Assembly (NCBI RefSeq): GCF_014200675.1
Contig: NZ_JACHCI010000005.1
Coordinates: 186,001-250,000, forward strand
Direction: 5' to 3'
Length of the DNA: 64,000 nucleotides
DNA from: Janthinobacterium saanense
GTDB taxonomy: Bacteria > Pseudomonadota > Gammaproteobacteria > Burkholderiales > Burkholderiaceae_D
A program made the translations under genes and the position numbers. The notes under the pieces are model-generated. The model searched no databases. It saw only the letters and a program-made list of their open reading frames with translations, and had not been told where the DNA came from. Shown here piece by piece: positions 36,002-45,498 of this stretch (within the stretch, counting starts at the first letter, position 1; the number at the start of each line of letters is the position of its first letter).

Positions 36002-37648
36002 ATGCGTAAATCGCTTTTACTTTTGATGTCGTGCCTGATCCTGGCGGCATGTGACAAGACGCCACCTGCGTCGTCGGAAAAACCGGTCGATGTGGTACTG
36101 ATAGGCGCGGGCACCATGAGCGCCACCCTGGGCAGCATGCTCAAGGAACTGGATCCATCGCTGACCATGGCCATGTATGAGCGCCTCGATTCGGTTGCGG
36201 CCGAAAGCTCGGACGCGATGAACAACGCCGGCACCGGTCACTCCGCGTTCATGGAACTGAACTACACGCCAGAAGCGGCCGATGGCCACGTGGAAACCAA
36301 GAAGGCCGTTGACATCAACGAGCAATTCGAGATTTCCAAGCAATTCTGGGCCTATGAAGTGGCGCATAAAAATCTGGGCGATCCACGCAGCTTCATCAAC
36401 AACGTACCGCACATGAGCTTTGTGTGGGGCGACGACAATATCAACTTCCTGCGCAAGCGCTACGCTGCCCTGCAAAAAGAAAATCTGTTCAAGGGCATGC
36501 TGTACAGCGAAGATTACTCGCAGATCCAGCAATGGGCGCCGCTTGTCATGAATGGCCGCGACAAGAACCAGAAGGTTGCCGCCACCCGCATGGAAATCGG
36601 TACCGACGTCAACTATGGCGCGCTGACCCGCAGCCTGGTGAAAAACCTGACCGAAAAACACGGTATGGAATTGCACCTGCGCAACCAGGTGGAAGACATC
36701 AAGCGTGGCGCCGATGGCGTATGGAACGTGAAAGTGAAAAACCTGGTTGACGGCAAGGAACAGAACGTGCGCGCCAAGTTCGTCTTCGTCGGCGCAGGCG
36801 GCGGTGCATTGCCACTGCTGGAAAAAACCGGCATTCCTGAAGCCAAAGGCTACGGCGGCGTACCGGTCGGCGGCCAATGGCTGGTGACCACCAATCCTGA
36901 GCTGATCAACCAGCATTACGCCAAGGTCTACGGCAAAGCTTCGGTAGGTTCGCCACCGATGTCGGTGCCGCATCTGGACACCCGTATCATCGATGGCAAG
37001 CGCGCTCTGCTGTTTGGCCCATTCGCTACCTTCTCGACCAAGTTCCTGAAAAACGGTTCGTGGATCGACCTGCCAGCCTCGATCGGCACCGGCAATGTGC
37101 GTCCTATGCTGCAAGCTGGCTACGACAATATTCCACTGACCAAATACCTGGTCCAGCAAGTGATGAATACGCCTGAAGACCGTTTGAAGGCGCTGCGCGA
37201 ATACCTGCCGAACGCGAAAATGGAAGACTGGACCCTGCAAAACGCTGGTCAACGCGTACAGATCGTCAAGGATGATCCTGTCAAAGGTGGCTTGCTGCAG
37301 TTCGGCACCGAAGTTGTCGGTGCAGGCGATGGCAGCATCGTCGCACTGCTGGGCGCCTCGCCAGGTGCATCGACCGCGCCACCGATCATGATCAAAGTGC
37401 TGCAAAAAGCGTTTAAAGACCGTCTGGCCACCCCGGAATGGCAAGCGAAGATGCTGGAAATGGTCCCATCGTATGGTCAAAAGCTGAACAGCGACCCTGC
37501 ACTGGCCAACCGTATCCGTCAATACAGCAGCGGCGTGCTGGGCTTGAAAGCGTTCACGCTGGACGTATCTGGTACACCGGCTGCAGCAGCGGCTGGCGTC
37601 TCGGCTTCGGCATCTGTGCCTGCACCAGTGGCAGTGGCGGCAAAATAA
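36002..37648 (+). CDS. mqo: Malate:quinone oxidoreductase with a lipoprotein signal
   Basis: The 548-residue flavoprotein oxidises malate to oxaloacetate and passes electrons to quinone. The FAD-binding start [22 protein letters not shown] and the Mqo blocks [27 protein letters not shown] and [19 protein letters not shown] are intact. Unusually, it begins with a lipoprotein signal (SCLILAAC, Cys17), and an Ala/Val-rich tail follows the enzyme domain. This implies export and membrane anchoring, whereas Mqo usually works on the cytoplasmic face. ATG at 36002 has a CGGAG site seven bases away. Confidence 0.9.
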   Translation: MRKSLLLLMSCLILAACDKTPPASSEKPVDVVLIGAGTMSATLGSMLKELDPSLTMAMYERLDSVAAESSDAMNNAGTGHSAFMELNYTPEAADGHVETKKAVDINEQFEISKQFWAYEVAHKNLGDPRSFINNVPHMSFVWGDDNINFLRKRYAALQKENLFKGMLYSEDYSQIQQWAPLVMNGRDKNQKVAATRMEIGTDVNYGALTRSLVKNLTEKHGMELHLRNQVEDIKRGADGVWNVKVKNLVDGKEQNVRAKFVFVGAGGGALPLLEKTGIPEAKGYGGVPVGGQWLVTTNPELINQHYAKVYGKASVGSPPMSVPHLDTRIIDGKRALLFGPFATFSTKFLKNGSWIDLPASIGTGNVRPMLQAGYDNIPLTKYLVQQVMNTPEDRLKALREYLPNAKMEDWTLQNAGQRVQIVKDDPVKGGLLQFGTEVVGAGDGSIVALLGASPGASTAPPIMIKVLQKAFKDRLATPEWQAKMLEMVPSYGQKLNSDPALANRIRQYSSGVLGLKAFTLDVSGTPAAAAAGVSASASVPAPVAVAAK

Positions 37649-37720
37649 GCGTCAGGAGTGGGGATGGCGAGCCATCCCTGTCCTGATGCAGCCGGCGGCA
37701 AGATGAGTTGCCGGCATGAA

Positions 37721-37752
37721 AAAAGGGGCAGCCTGTCAAGGCTGCCCCTTTT
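37721..37752. terminator. Bidirectional terminator between mqo and rppH
   Basis: AAAAGGGGCAGCC and GGCTGCCCCTTTT form a perfect 13-base stem with a TGTCAA loop. The A and T ends let it serve both converging genes. Confidence 0.9.
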
Positions 37753-37784
37753 GCATGGTGGACTGCAATCATGACGGTCTGGAT

Positions 37785-38396
37785 TTACTCCTTGCCTGGC
37801 AGTATCAGTTCCGGCGTGCAACCTTCGGCGCTGGTAGCTGTGCAGCTCTGTTCCGCTGCACGCGGCGCATGCGGCTGGCGCAAGTAGCGCGAGGTATGGC
37901 GTTGCTGCCCGTTGCCATGCGCGGGCCAGGTCAGGAAGCGTGACAGCTCCTGCAAGGCGCGCTGATATACATCGCGTTTAAATTCAATCACGACATCGAG
38001 CGGGACCCAATATTCATGCCAGCGCCAGGCGTCGAACTCGGGATGGTCGGTCAGGCGCAGATTGACGTCGTTATCGCGTGCGCACATTCTCAGCAGAAAC
38101 CAAATCTGCTTCTGGCCACGGTAATGGCCGCGAATTTCGCGTTTGATGAAGTGATCTGGCACTTCATAGCGCAGCCAGTCGCGGGTGCGGCCGACAATTT
38201 TGACGTGTTCCTGTCTGAGTCCGATTTCCTCTTCAAGTTCGCGAAACATGGCTTGTTCCGGTGTTTCGCCATATTTGATACCGCCTTGTGGAAACTGCCA
38301 TGAGTGCTCGCGCACCCGCTTGCCCCACCACACCTCGTTCTGGGCGTTTAGCAGGATGATGCCGACGTTGGGCCGAAACCCTTCACGGTCGAGCAT
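37785..38396 (-). CDS. rppH: RNA pyrophosphohydrolase
   Basis: The 203-residue Nudix hydrolase removes pyrophosphate from the 5' end of mRNAs and so starts their decay. The start [17 protein letters not shown] and the Nudix box ([13 protein letters not shown] with RELEEEIGL) are typical, and [18 protein letters not shown] is the RppH family block. The last 40 residues ([14 protein letters not shown] onward) are a variable tail. The ATG at 38396 fits the family N-terminus; upstream in-frame residues from 38504 do not. It is divergent from proS, a common arrangement in betaproteobacteria. Confidence 0.93.
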   Translation of the reverse strand: MLDREGFRPNVGIILLNAQNEVWWGKRVREHSWQFPQGGIKYGETPEQAMFRELEEEIGLRQEHVKIVGRTRDWLRYEVPDHFIKREIRGHYRGQKQIWFLLRMCARDNDVNLRLTDHPEFDAWRWHEYWVPLDVVIEFKRDVYQRALQELSRFLTWPAHGNGQQRHTSRYLRQPHAPRAAEQSCTATSAEGCTPELILPGKE

Positions 38397-38600
38397 AATG
38401 CACCTCAAACTTTCTGCGACAGAGCGTCTTTTTTTACATAATTGCCCACAACTCCGCAAGCCGGCTGCCTTTTCGGAGGGCGAAAAGCGCCGGATTCGCA
38501 CCAATTGAGCGCATTTGTGTAAAGTATGGACGCATCAGCCAGCTAATCCTTTAAAATTAGGTTGATTATAACCCTCTCTTTTTAAAAAGAATTCACCGTT

Positions 38601-40337
38601 ATGCGCGCCTCCCGTTTTTTTATTTCCACACTTAAAGATGCACCTTCTGACGCAGAAATCGTCAGCCACCAATTAATGATGCGTGCAGGCATGATCAAAC
38701 GCCTCGGTTCCGGCATCTACACCTACATGCCGATGGGCTTGCGCGTGATCCGCAAGGTGGAAGCCATCGTGCGTGACGAGATGAACAAGGCCGCCGGTAT
38801 CGAACTGCTGATGCCGCTCGTGCAACCTGCTGAACTGTGGCAAGAGACTGGCCGCTGGACCAAGATGGGTGACGAGCTGATGCGCGTAAAAGACCGCCAC
38901 GGCCGCGAATATGCGATCCAGCCGACCTCGGAAGAAGTCATCACCGACGTCGTGCGCACGGAAATCAAATCCTACCGCCAGTTGCCGCTGAACTTTTATC
39001 ACATCCAGACCAAGTTCCGCGACGAGCGCCGTCCGCGCTTCGGCCTGATGCGCGGCCGCGAATTCACCATGAAGGACGCTTACTCCTTCGACCGCGACCT
39101 GGCCGGCCTGCAAGCATCGTATAAAGTCATGTTCGACGCCTACACGCGCATCTTCACGCGCTTCGGCTTGAAATTCCGCGCCGTGGCGGCTGACAACGGC
39201 GCCATCGGCGGTTCCGGTTCGCATGAATTCCACGTCATCGCCAACACCGGCGAAGATGCACTCGTGTATTGCCCAACTTCCGACTACGCCGCCAATATGG
39301 AAGCGGCTGAAGCGTTGCCGCTGGCAGGCGAGCGTCCAGCTGCTACCCAGGCATTGACGAAAACGGCCACGCCGGACACCGTCAAGTGCGACACCGTGGC
39401 CGCCCTGCTGGGCCTGGACCTGAAGCAAACCGTAAAAACCATCGCCCTGACGGTGGAAACGGAAAAAGACGGCAAAGTGGCTAAACAGTATTTCATGCTG
39501 TTGTTGCGCGGCGACCATGAATTGAACGAGATCAAGGTAGGCAAGGTTGCCGGCCTGGCCGGTCACCGTTTCTCGACGGAAGCAGAAATCCTGGAAGTCT
39601 ACGGTTCCATCCCTGGCTACCTGGGCCCGATCGGCACGAAAGCACCGGTCACCATCGTGGCGGACCGTACAGTTGCTCACATGAACGACTTTGTTTGCGG
39701 CGCGAATGAAGGCGGTTTCCACTACACGGGCGCCAACTGGGGCCGCGACGTGGCCGAGCCTGCCATCGTGGCCGACTTGCGCAATGTGGTCGCTGGCGAC
39801 GCCTCGCCAGACGGCAAGGGTGTGCTGGCCATCGAGCGCGGTATCGAAGTGGGCCACGTGTTCCAGCTGGGTACGGCGTACTCGGAAAGCATGAAAGCCA
39901 CCTTCCTCGATGAAAACGGCAAACCGGCGCCATTGCAGATGGGTTGCTACGGCATCGGCATCACGCGCATCCTGGGCGCCGCCATCGAACAGAATTTCGA
40001 TGACAAGGGCATCGTCTGGCCAGCCTCGATCGCGCCCTTTGAAGTGGTGCTGTGCCCGATGGGCATGGACCGTAGCGAACTGGTCAAGGAAGAGACGGAG
40101 AAGCTGTACGCGGCCCTGCAAGGCGCTGGCGTCGATGTTATCGTCGACGACCGTGGCTTGCGTCCTGGCGCCATGTTTGCTGACTGGGAACTGATCGGCG
40201 TGCCACACCGCGTCGTTATCGGCGAGCGCGGTCTGAAAGAAGGCAAGCTGGAATACCAGGGCCGCCGCGACACGGAAGCGACTGGCGTGGCGCCAGACGA
40301 GATCGTCGCCTTCATCCAGGGCAAAATGGCGCAGTGA
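38601..40337 (+). CDS. proS: Prolyl-tRNA synthetase
   Basis: The 578-residue class II enzyme charges tRNA-Pro. Motif 1 ([20 protein letters not shown]), motif 2 ([21 protein letters not shown]) and motif 3 ([17 protein letters not shown]) are present. A YbaK-like editing insertion (about 240-385, [18 protein letters not shown]) lies between motifs 2 and 3, as in bacterial-type ProS. Its stop overlaps the GTG of the lytic transglycosylase gene. Confidence 0.97.
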   Translation: MRASRFFISTLKDAPSDAEIVSHQLMMRAGMIKRLGSGIYTYMPMGLRVIRKVEAIVRDEMNKAAGIELLMPLVQPAELWQETGRWTKMGDELMRVKDRHGREYAIQPTSEEVITDVVRTEIKSYRQLPLNFYHIQTKFRDERRPRFGLMRGREFTMKDAYSFDRDLAGLQASYKVMFDAYTRIFTRFGLKFRAVAADNGAIGGSGSHEFHVIANTGEDALVYCPTSDYAANMEAAEALPLAGERPAATQALTKTATPDTVKCDTVAALLGLDLKQTVKTIALTVETEKDGKVAKQYFMLLLRGDHELNEIKVGKVAGLAGHRFSTEAEILEVYGSIPGYLGPIGTKAPVTIVADRTVAHMNDFVCGANEGGFHYTGANWGRDVAEPAIVADLRNVVAGDASPDGKGVLAIERGIEVGHVFQLGTAYSESMKATFLDENGKPAPLQMGCYGIGITRILGAAIEQNFDDKGIVWPASIAPFEVVLCPMGMDRSELVKEETEKLYAALQGAGVDVIVDDRGLRPGAMFADWELIGVPHRVVIGERGLKEGKLEYQGRRDTEATGVAPDEIVAFIQGKMAQ

Positions 40338-40960
40338 AGCGCATGCAAGTAAATAAAACGGCTGGCGCCCTCGCGCTGGCCGCCTGCCTGGCCTGCGCTC
40401 CCTTTGCGCAGGCTGGCAACCAGAAGGAAGAGGCGCTGGCCGATTCCGTACGCCTGGCCCTGTCGCAAGCCATCCTGGATGGACGTCGGCCGCAAGCCCG
40501 ATTTACTTCAAACACGGAACTGCAGCGCTACCAGCAATGGCTGGCGCAGATGTCGCAGCGCCTGCAGCGCAAGCTGCCCGATACCCAGCTGCGCACGGAA
40601 TTTCTGGAAACCGTCTGGTATGAATCGCGCCGTGCAGGCCTGGAGCCGGCCCTGGTGCTGGGCCTGATACAGGTGGAGTCAGCCTATCGAAAATATGCCG
40701 TCTCGCTGGCGGGTGCGCGCGGCTATATGCAGGTGATGCCATTCTGGACAGGCGTCATCGGCGATAACGATCGCAGCAAGCTGTTCCACATGCAGACGAA
40801 CCTGCGCTATGGCTGTTCCATCCTGCGCATGTACCTGGATATGGAAAAAGGCGATGTGTACTTGGCGCTTGGCCGCTACAACGGCAGCCGTGGCCGGCCC
40901 GAGTATCCGAATGCGGTGCGGGCCGCGTGGCAGCAGTGGGAATTCAAGCCTGCCGGGTGA
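40334..40960 (+). CDS. Lytic transglycosylase (SLT domain)
   Basis: The 208-residue periplasmic enzyme has an export signal ([21 protein letters not shown]) and an SLT lysozyme-like domain with catalytic Glu115 in [13 protein letters not shown], the [12 protein letters not shown] motif, and [14 protein letters not shown]. It cleaves peptidoglycan between MurNAc and GlcNAc. A GTG at 40334 overlaps the proS stop (GTGA); an ATG at 40343 is equally usable. Linkage to proS is conserved in related bacteria. Confidence 0.9.
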   Translation: MKRMQVNKTAGALALAACLACAPFAQAGNQKEEALADSVRLALSQAILDGRRPQARFTSNTELQRYQQWLAQMSQRLQRKLPDTQLRTEFLETVWYESRRAGLEPALVLGLIQVESAYRKYAVSLAGARGYMQVMPFWTGVIGDNDRSKLFHMQTNLRYGCSILRMYLDMEKGDVYLALGRYNGSRGRPEYPNAVRAAWQQWEFKPAG

Positions 40961-40980
40961 ATAACCCTACGGCAACTGCC

Positions 40981-41007
40981 GGGGTACGACCCGGAGGGTC
41001 GGACCCC
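40981..41007. repeat. REP-like palindrome after the transglycosylase gene
   Basis: GGGGT and CGACCC pair with GGGTCG and ACCCC around a GGA loop, separated by one A/G mismatch, and an A run follows. The shape fits a small repetitive extragenic palindrome; only one copy was noticed in this window. Confidence 0.4.
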
Positions 41008-41043
41008 AAAAAAATGCCCCGCTCGCTTTTTAGCGGCGGGGCA
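41008..41043 (-). terminator. Terminator of the SWIB gene
   Basis: Read on the minus strand, TGCCCCGC and GCGGGGCA form a stem ending in seven T (41008-41014). It lies just downstream of the SWIB stop codon. Confidence 0.75.
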
Positions 41044-41076
41044 CTCACATGGCTTGCTAGCCCTGCGTCGTTCTTA

Positions 41077-41472
41077 TTATTTCAAATGATCGGAGATGAG
41101 TTTCGTCATTTCAAACATGGAGACCTGGGCTTTGCCGCTGAAAACGGCTTTGAGCTTGTCGTCCGCATTGATCATGCGGCGGTTGGCCGGATCTTGCAGA
41201 TCGTGTTTTTTAATGTAATCCCATACCTTTTTGGTCACTTCAGTGCGCGGCAGCGGTGCTGCGCCAACGACGGCCGCCAGATCTTTCGATGGCGTCATGG
41301 CTTTCATGAATGCTGCGTTTGGTTTGCGTGGTGTTGCCGGTGCTGCCGCTTTCTTTGCCGCTGCTGGTTTAGCTGCTGCTTTGGCTGCGGGTGCTGCTTT
41401 CTTCACTGCGGCAGGCTTGGCTGCTGCTGCTTTGGCTGGCGCTGCTACTGGGGTTTTTTTGGCTGTTGCCAT
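41077..41472 (-). CDS. SWIB/MDM2-domain protein with histone-H1-like tail
   Basis: The 131-residue protein has an Ala/Lys/Pro-rich tail (residues 2-50; repeats such as KPAAVKKAAP) and a C-terminal SWIB domain (about 55-131: PSKDLAAVVG, VWDYIKKHDLQDPANRRMI, FEMTKLISDHL). SWIB proteins of this type occur in many betaproteobacteria and chlamydiae and are thought to bind DNA or organise the nucleoid. The tail resembles the larger H1-like protein at 62176. It is a single-gene transcript with its own terminator. Confidence 0.9.
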   Translation of the reverse strand: MATAKKTPVAAPAKAAAAKPAAVKKAAPAAKAAAKPAAAKKAAAPATPRKPNAAFMKAMTPSKDLAAVVGAAPLPRTEVTKKVWDYIKKHDLQDPANRRMINADDKLKAVFSGKAQVSMFEMTKLISDHLK

Positions 41473-41902
41473 CTTCGAGCCTCCTTAACAAACACATGGG
41501 AAATTGCGCAATTGATCGCACGGCTAATATTGGTGTGGATTTAGACAGTATGCAAGTGTTTTTCACGTTTTCACGAGGAAAAAGTAACGAAAAGACGCGC
41601 CTGTCTCCCGGGCGCACCGCTTGGAAGCCCGGAAGACCGTTTTTGCCCGGAAATGGCATGGTTGCTGGCTATGCGGGGAGGGGGGAGAAAAGCGGGGGAG
41701 TCGTTATGCCGAACACACGAAAGTGCAGTACGGCATTACTTTGGAGCGATGTTTTTGACCTTCAGAACTTGGATACGCGGCGTATGGAAAGCTTTCAAAA
41801 TCGTAGCGAGCGGGGATGATTTGTGGCCGAGAAGCGCAAGCGCACGCATGTGCGCTGAGCATCGCCGGCCGCAAAGCGCCCCGCGCAGTAGATTTTGAAG
41901 CT
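41473..41902. other. 430-base gap between SWIB and ffh genes
   Basis: I see no credible gene here. The half next to the SWIB gene must hold its promoter. A short stem AGCGCA/TGCGCT at 41833-41856 could mark the 3' end of the ffh message but lacks a T run. No 4.5S RNA-like sequence was recognised. Confidence 0.45.
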
Positions 41903-43270
41903 TTATCTCATACCTGGCATCATGCCTTTCATGCTGCGCATCATCTTCATCATGCCGCCGCCCGACAATTTCTTCATCATCGTCTGCATTTGCTCGAATT
42001 GCGTCAGCATGCGGTTCACTTCCTGCACCTGCACGCCAGCGCCGGCAGCGATGCGGCGTTTGCGGGTGGCCTTGATCAGTTCAGGCTTGGCGCGTTCCTG
42101 CGGCGTCATCGAATCGATGATGCCGCACATGCGGCGCACTTGCTTGTCGGCCTGATCCATGTTCTTGCCGCCTGCCGCCTGCTGGAACTGGGCCGGCAGC
42201 TTGTCCATCAGATTGGCCATGCCGCCCATTTTCTTCATCTGGCCCAGTTGCGCCTTGAAGTCATTCATGTCGAACTTGCCGCCGACCTTGATTTTTTGCG
42301 CCAGGTCGGCTGCCGCCTTGCTGTCGACGCCCTTGCGCGCTTCTTCCACCAGCGCCAGGATGTCGCCCATGCCCAGAATACGGTTGGCCATGCGGGTAGG
42401 ATCGAATGCTTCCAGGCCATCGAGTTTTTCCGAGACACCGGCAAACTTGATCGGCTTGCCCGTGATATGGCGCACCGACAGGGCCGCACCGCCGCGCGCA
42501 TCACCGTCCAGCTTGGTCAATACGATACCGGTCAGCGGCAGCGCATCATTAAAGGCCTTGGCCGTGTTGATGGCGTCCTGGCCCAGCATGGCGTCGACCA
42601 CGAACAGGGTTTCGATCGGTTTCACGGCGCCGTGGATGGCGGCGATTTCACGCATCATCTCTTCATCGATACCCAGACGGCCTGCCGTATCGATAATCAG
42701 CACATCGTGGTAATGCTTTTTGGCCCAGTCCAGCGCGGCCAGGGCGATATCGACCGGCTTGTCGTCGCTGGTGGACGGGAAGAAGTCGGCGCCAACCTGA
42801 GCAGTCACCGATTGCAGCTGGGCAATAGCGGCAGGACGATACACGTCGGCCGAGACGGTCAGCACTTTCTTCTTCTTTTCTTCTTTCAGGTATTTCGCCA
42901 GCTTGCCGACGGTGGTGGTTTTACCCACACCCTGCAGACCGGCCATCAGGATGATGGCGGGCGGCTGCTGCGCAAAGCTGATCTGCGACGCTTCCGGGCC
43001 CAGGTCGGCGCCCATGATGGCGGCCAGCTCGCGCTGCACCACGCCCACCAGGGCCTGGCCAGGCGTGAGCGAGGAAATGACATCCTCGCCCAAGGCTTTT
43101 TCTTTGACTTTGGCGATGAATTCGCGCACGGCGGGCAGGGCGACGTCGGCCTCGAGCAATGCCAGGCGCACTTCGCGCAGCATCTCGGCGGTGTTCGATT
43201 CGGTCAGGCGCGCCTCGCCGCGCATGGTCTTGACGACTTTGGCAAGCCGCTGGGTAAGATTATCTAGCAT
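41903..43270 (-). CDS. ffh: Signal recognition particle protein Ffh
   Basis: The 455-residue GTPase binds 4.5S RNA and signal sequences for co-translational membrane insertion. The NG domain has GLQGVGKTTTVGKLA, DTAGRLGID and TKLDGDARGGAAL. The Met-rich M domain (from about 330) ends in MMKMMRSMKGMMPGMR, and the RNA-binding stretch ERAKPELIKATRKRRIAAGAG is intact. In many proteobacteria ffh is divergent from a ccsA/ypjD gene; here that neighbour is 10 kb away. Confidence 0.97.
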   Translation of the reverse strand: MLDNLTQRLAKVVKTMRGEARLTESNTAEMLREVRLALLEADVALPAVREFIAKVKEKALGEDVISSLTPGQALVGVVQRELAAIMGADLGPEASQISFAQQPPAIILMAGLQGVGKTTTVGKLAKYLKEEKKKKVLTVSADVYRPAAIAQLQSVTAQVGADFFPSTSDDKPVDIALAALDWAKKHYHDVLIIDTAGRLGIDEEMMREIAAIHGAVKPIETLFVVDAMLGQDAINTAKAFNDALPLTGIVLTKLDGDARGGAALSVRHITGKPIKFAGVSEKLDGLEAFDPTRMANRILGMGDILALVEEARKGVDSKAAADLAQKIKVGGKFDMNDFKAQLGQMKKMGGMANLMDKLPAQFQQAAGGKNMDQADKQVRRMCGIIDSMTPQERAKPELIKATRKRRIAAGAGVQVQEVNRMLTQFEQMQTMMKKLSGGGMMKMMRSMKGMMPGMR

Positions 43271-43450
43271 GATGAACCTGCAATGGAAAGCTGAAGATGA
43301 GACGGCGCTAGCCGGACGATGGCCGCCATTTTACCCCATCGCGCTGCTGTGGCGGCCCTGGCCAGCGCCGGCCCGCCAGCTGTCTCTTTTTACGCGGCTT
43401 GGTCTGGTTGGCAATATCACGATTGCATGAAAGCTACGACAAGGTTAAAA

Positions 43451-43465
43451 TGAGAATAATTCTTA
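43451..43465. promoter_or_regulatory. Putative Fur box
   Basis: TGAGAAT-A-ATTCTTA is a 7-1-7 inverted repeat with one mismatch, close to the Fur consensus TGATAAT-N-ATTATCA. It lies about 50 bases before the FecI-type sigma gene, as expected for iron-repressed ECF sigma operons. Confidence 0.8.
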
Positions 43466-43514
43466 TTTACATTGGGCGCATAGGCCGAACAGCGCCTGCG
43501 TTGAAAGGGATGCC

Positions 43515-44024
43515 ATGCCGGCCGCCGAAATTACCCAGCACCAGGAACTGCACGCGCTCTACCGTAGCCATTTCGGCTGGCTGCAGGGCTGGCTGCGGCA
43601 TAAGCTGGGCAATGCCTTCGAAGCGTCTGATCTCGCGCAAGACACCTTTATCAGTGTCTTGACGGCGGGGCATGCACCGCAGATACGCGAAGCGCGCCCT
43701 TTCCTGGCAACCATCGCGCGCCGCCTGGTGGCGCACCGCTATCGCCGGCAAGTGCTCGAAGAAGCGTACCTGGCCGCGCTGGCGTGTTTGCCGCCCGAGG
43801 TGGCGCCCCCGCCGGAAGCGCGTTTGCTGGCGCTCGAAGCGCTGCAGGAAATCGATGCGGCGCTCGATGGCTTGCCGCCGCCCGTGCGCCAGGCTTTCTT
43901 GCTGGCGCAACTCGAAGGCCTCAGCTATGCCGACATCGCCGAACGCCTGGGCGTATCGAGTAGTTCCGTTAAGCAATACCTGACGCGGGCCAACCGCCAC
44001 GTCTTTTTCGCCCTGCCGGCATGA
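43515..44024 (+). CDS. FecI-type ECF sigma factor
   Basis: The 169-residue sigma factor has region 2 (LYRSHFGWLQGWL, NAFEASDLAQDTFISVL) and region 4 (LPPPVRQAFLLAQLEGLSYADIAERLG with VSSSSVKQYLTRA). Short length and the paired FecR gene mark it as an iron-starvation (FecI/PvdS-like) sigma. Its stop overlaps the FecR start (ATGA). The upstream Fur box predicts repression by iron. The promoters it reads are not identified here. Confidence 0.93.
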   Translation: MPAAEITQHQELHALYRSHFGWLQGWLRHKLGNAFEASDLAQDTFISVLTAGHAPQIREARPFLATIARRLVAHRYRRQVLEEAYLAALACLPPEVAPPPEARLLALEALQEIDAALDGLPPPVRQAFLLAQLEGLSYADIAERLGVSSSSVKQYLTRANRHVFFALPA

Positions 44025-45010
44025 GCATGCTGTGTGAACCCGTATCGCGGGCAGCGATCAGCGAGGCCGTGGAAGAGCAGGCGGCCGAATGGCTGACGCT
44101 GCTGATGTCGGACGAAGCGGGCGAGCAGGAGCGCGCGGCCTGGCAGCGCTGGCGCGCGCTGGATCCTGAGCATGAACGGGCCTGGCAGCATATCGAAGCC
44201 GTCACGCAGCGCTTGCACGGCTTGCACCGTGGCGCGGCCGCGCAGGCGCTGTCCAGCACAGGTGCGCCAGCCAATCGCAAGCGGCGCCAGTTGCTGCTCT
44301 GGCTGGGTGTGGTGGGCGGCACCGGTTTGCTGGCTGCGCAGACCGATGCCTGGCAGGGTGCACGCAGTTTGCGCGCCGATTACCGCACGGCCACCGGCGA
44401 GCAGCGCGAGGTGGCGCTGCATGACGGCAGCGTGGTGACGCTCAATACCGGTTCGGCCATGAATGTGCGGTTTGATGGCCAGCGCCGCCTGATCGAACTG
44501 CTGGCCGGCGAGATTCTGGTCGTCAGCGGTCATGGCGCTGGCAGCAACGCGCCGCTGGTGGTGGCCACGCGCGAAGGCCTGGTGCGCGCGCTGGGCACGC
44601 GTTTTTCGGTGCGCCAGGATGCAGGAAAAAGCACGGTGGACGTGTTTGAAAGCGCCGTCGAGGTCCGTCCGCACGACAGCGCTGGTGCGCCATTGCAGCT
44701 GGCTGCCGGGCGCAGCGTGAGTTTTTCGCGCGTGCACGCGGATGCGCCGCACGCGCTGGACGCCTATGCCGACGCCTGGTCGCGCGGGCAAATGATCGTC
44801 GACGACGTGACCCTCGGTGAATTTATCGCCGAACTGTCGCGCTACCGGCCAGGCATCCTGCATTGCGCGCCCGAGGTGGCCCAGCTGCGCCTGTCGGGCG
44901 TCTTCCCGCTGGCCGATACGCAGCGCATCCTGAACATGCTGCCCAATTCCCTGCCGGTGCAGGTGCGCAGCCGGACCCGCTACTGGGTCACGCTGGAAGC
45001 AGTTCAGTAG
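44021..45010 (+). CDS. FecR-type sigma regulator
   Basis: The 329-residue inner-membrane protein has a cytoplasmic N-terminal DUF4880-like part (EEQAAEWLTLLMSDEAGEQ), one membrane span (about 88-108, LLLWLGVVGGTGLLAA), and a periplasmic FecR domain (YRTATGEQREVALHDGS, LNTGSAMNVRF, ALGTRFSVRQ). It ends in a secretin/TonB-short-N-like module (LSRYRPGILHCAPEVAQL, LSGVFPL). Such proteins relay a siderophore signal from an outer-membrane receptor to the sigma factor. No receptor gene follows. Confidence 0.92.
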   Translation: MSMLCEPVSRAAISEAVEEQAAEWLTLLMSDEAGEQERAAWQRWRALDPEHERAWQHIEAVTQRLHGLHRGAAAQALSSTGAPANRKRRQLLLWLGVVGGTGLLAAQTDAWQGARSLRADYRTATGEQREVALHDGSVVTLNTGSAMNVRFDGQRRLIELLAGEILVVSGHGAGSNAPLVVATREGLVRALGTRFSVRQDAGKSTVDVFESAVEVRPHDSAGAPLQLAAGRSVSFSRVHADAPHALDAYADAWSRGQMIVDDVTLGEFIAELSRYRPGILHCAPEVAQLRLSGVFPLADTQRILNMLPNSLPVQVRSRTRYWVTLEAVQ

Positions 45011-45104
45011 TCCCTTCAAAAAATATTTTTCATTTCGGCTGCCCGTTTTTCATTCTCGCGGCACCTGTAGTTGAGAGACGTATTTTTCATAACTGGTGCG
45101 CGCA

Positions 45105-45120
45105 GTCCGTTTATACGGAC
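45105..45120. promoter_or_regulatory. Palindrome GTCCGT-TTAT-ACGGAC between fecR and DUF3649
   Basis: A perfect 6-base inverted repeat with a four-base spacer lies in the 209-base fecR-DUF3649 gap. It could be an operator or an RNA hairpin; it has no T tail. Confidence 0.35.
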
Positions 45121-45219
45121 CCGCAGCGCCGCCATAAACATTTTGATGGAAGGACGCAGTGTGATGCATCTGACGTACAAGCTTTGCCGCCGGGGACCAA
45201 GGACGGGGGCGCCGTGGTG

Positions 45220-45498
45220 ATGAAATCCGCCCCTATGCTGTTGTTGTCGCGCGTGCTGGCCGCCATTTTCGGTGGCTACGCGCTTACTTCCGGCGTGGCC
45301 GTGCTGCTGGCCGCCGTGTTGCCCATGTCGCGCGCCGAAGCCGTGCTGACGGCCACCCTGAGCGCCTTCGTGGTGTATACCTGCGCGGTGATCTGGGTGT
45401 TTGCCGTGCACGACCTGCGCCGCGTCTGGATGGGCATGCTGCTGCCGGCCATCGTCTGCGGCGGCCTGGGCCTGCTGCTGTCGCGGGGTGGCGCATGA
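45220..45498 (+). CDS. DUF3649 small membrane protein of iron-uptake operons
   Basis: The 92-residue protein has three membrane spans (LLLSRVLAAIFGGYALTSG, the following ALLAAVLP, and the C-terminal IVCGGLGLLL). It is typical of DUF3649 proteins, which are found with PepSY and DUF3325 proteins in siderophore loci. The ATG at 45220 directly follows a GTG at 45217, and both are possible. Its TGA overlaps the PepSY ATG. A membrane role in ferrisiderophore reduction is inferred from the neighbours. Confidence 0.8.
   Translation: MKSAPMLLLSRVLAAIFGGYALTSGVAVLLAAVLPMSRAEAVLTATLSAFVVYTCAVIWVFAVHDLRRVWMGMLLPAIVCGGLGLLLSRGGA

Noticed and set aside
43271..43450. Possible 4.5S RNA next to ffh
   Set aside because: No GGAA-tetraloop hairpin or other SRP RNA signature was seen there or in the gap at 41473-41902.
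45011..45219. Remnant of a TonB-dependent receptor between fecR and DUF3649
   Set aside because: Only 209 bases are present, with no receptor motif in any frame.
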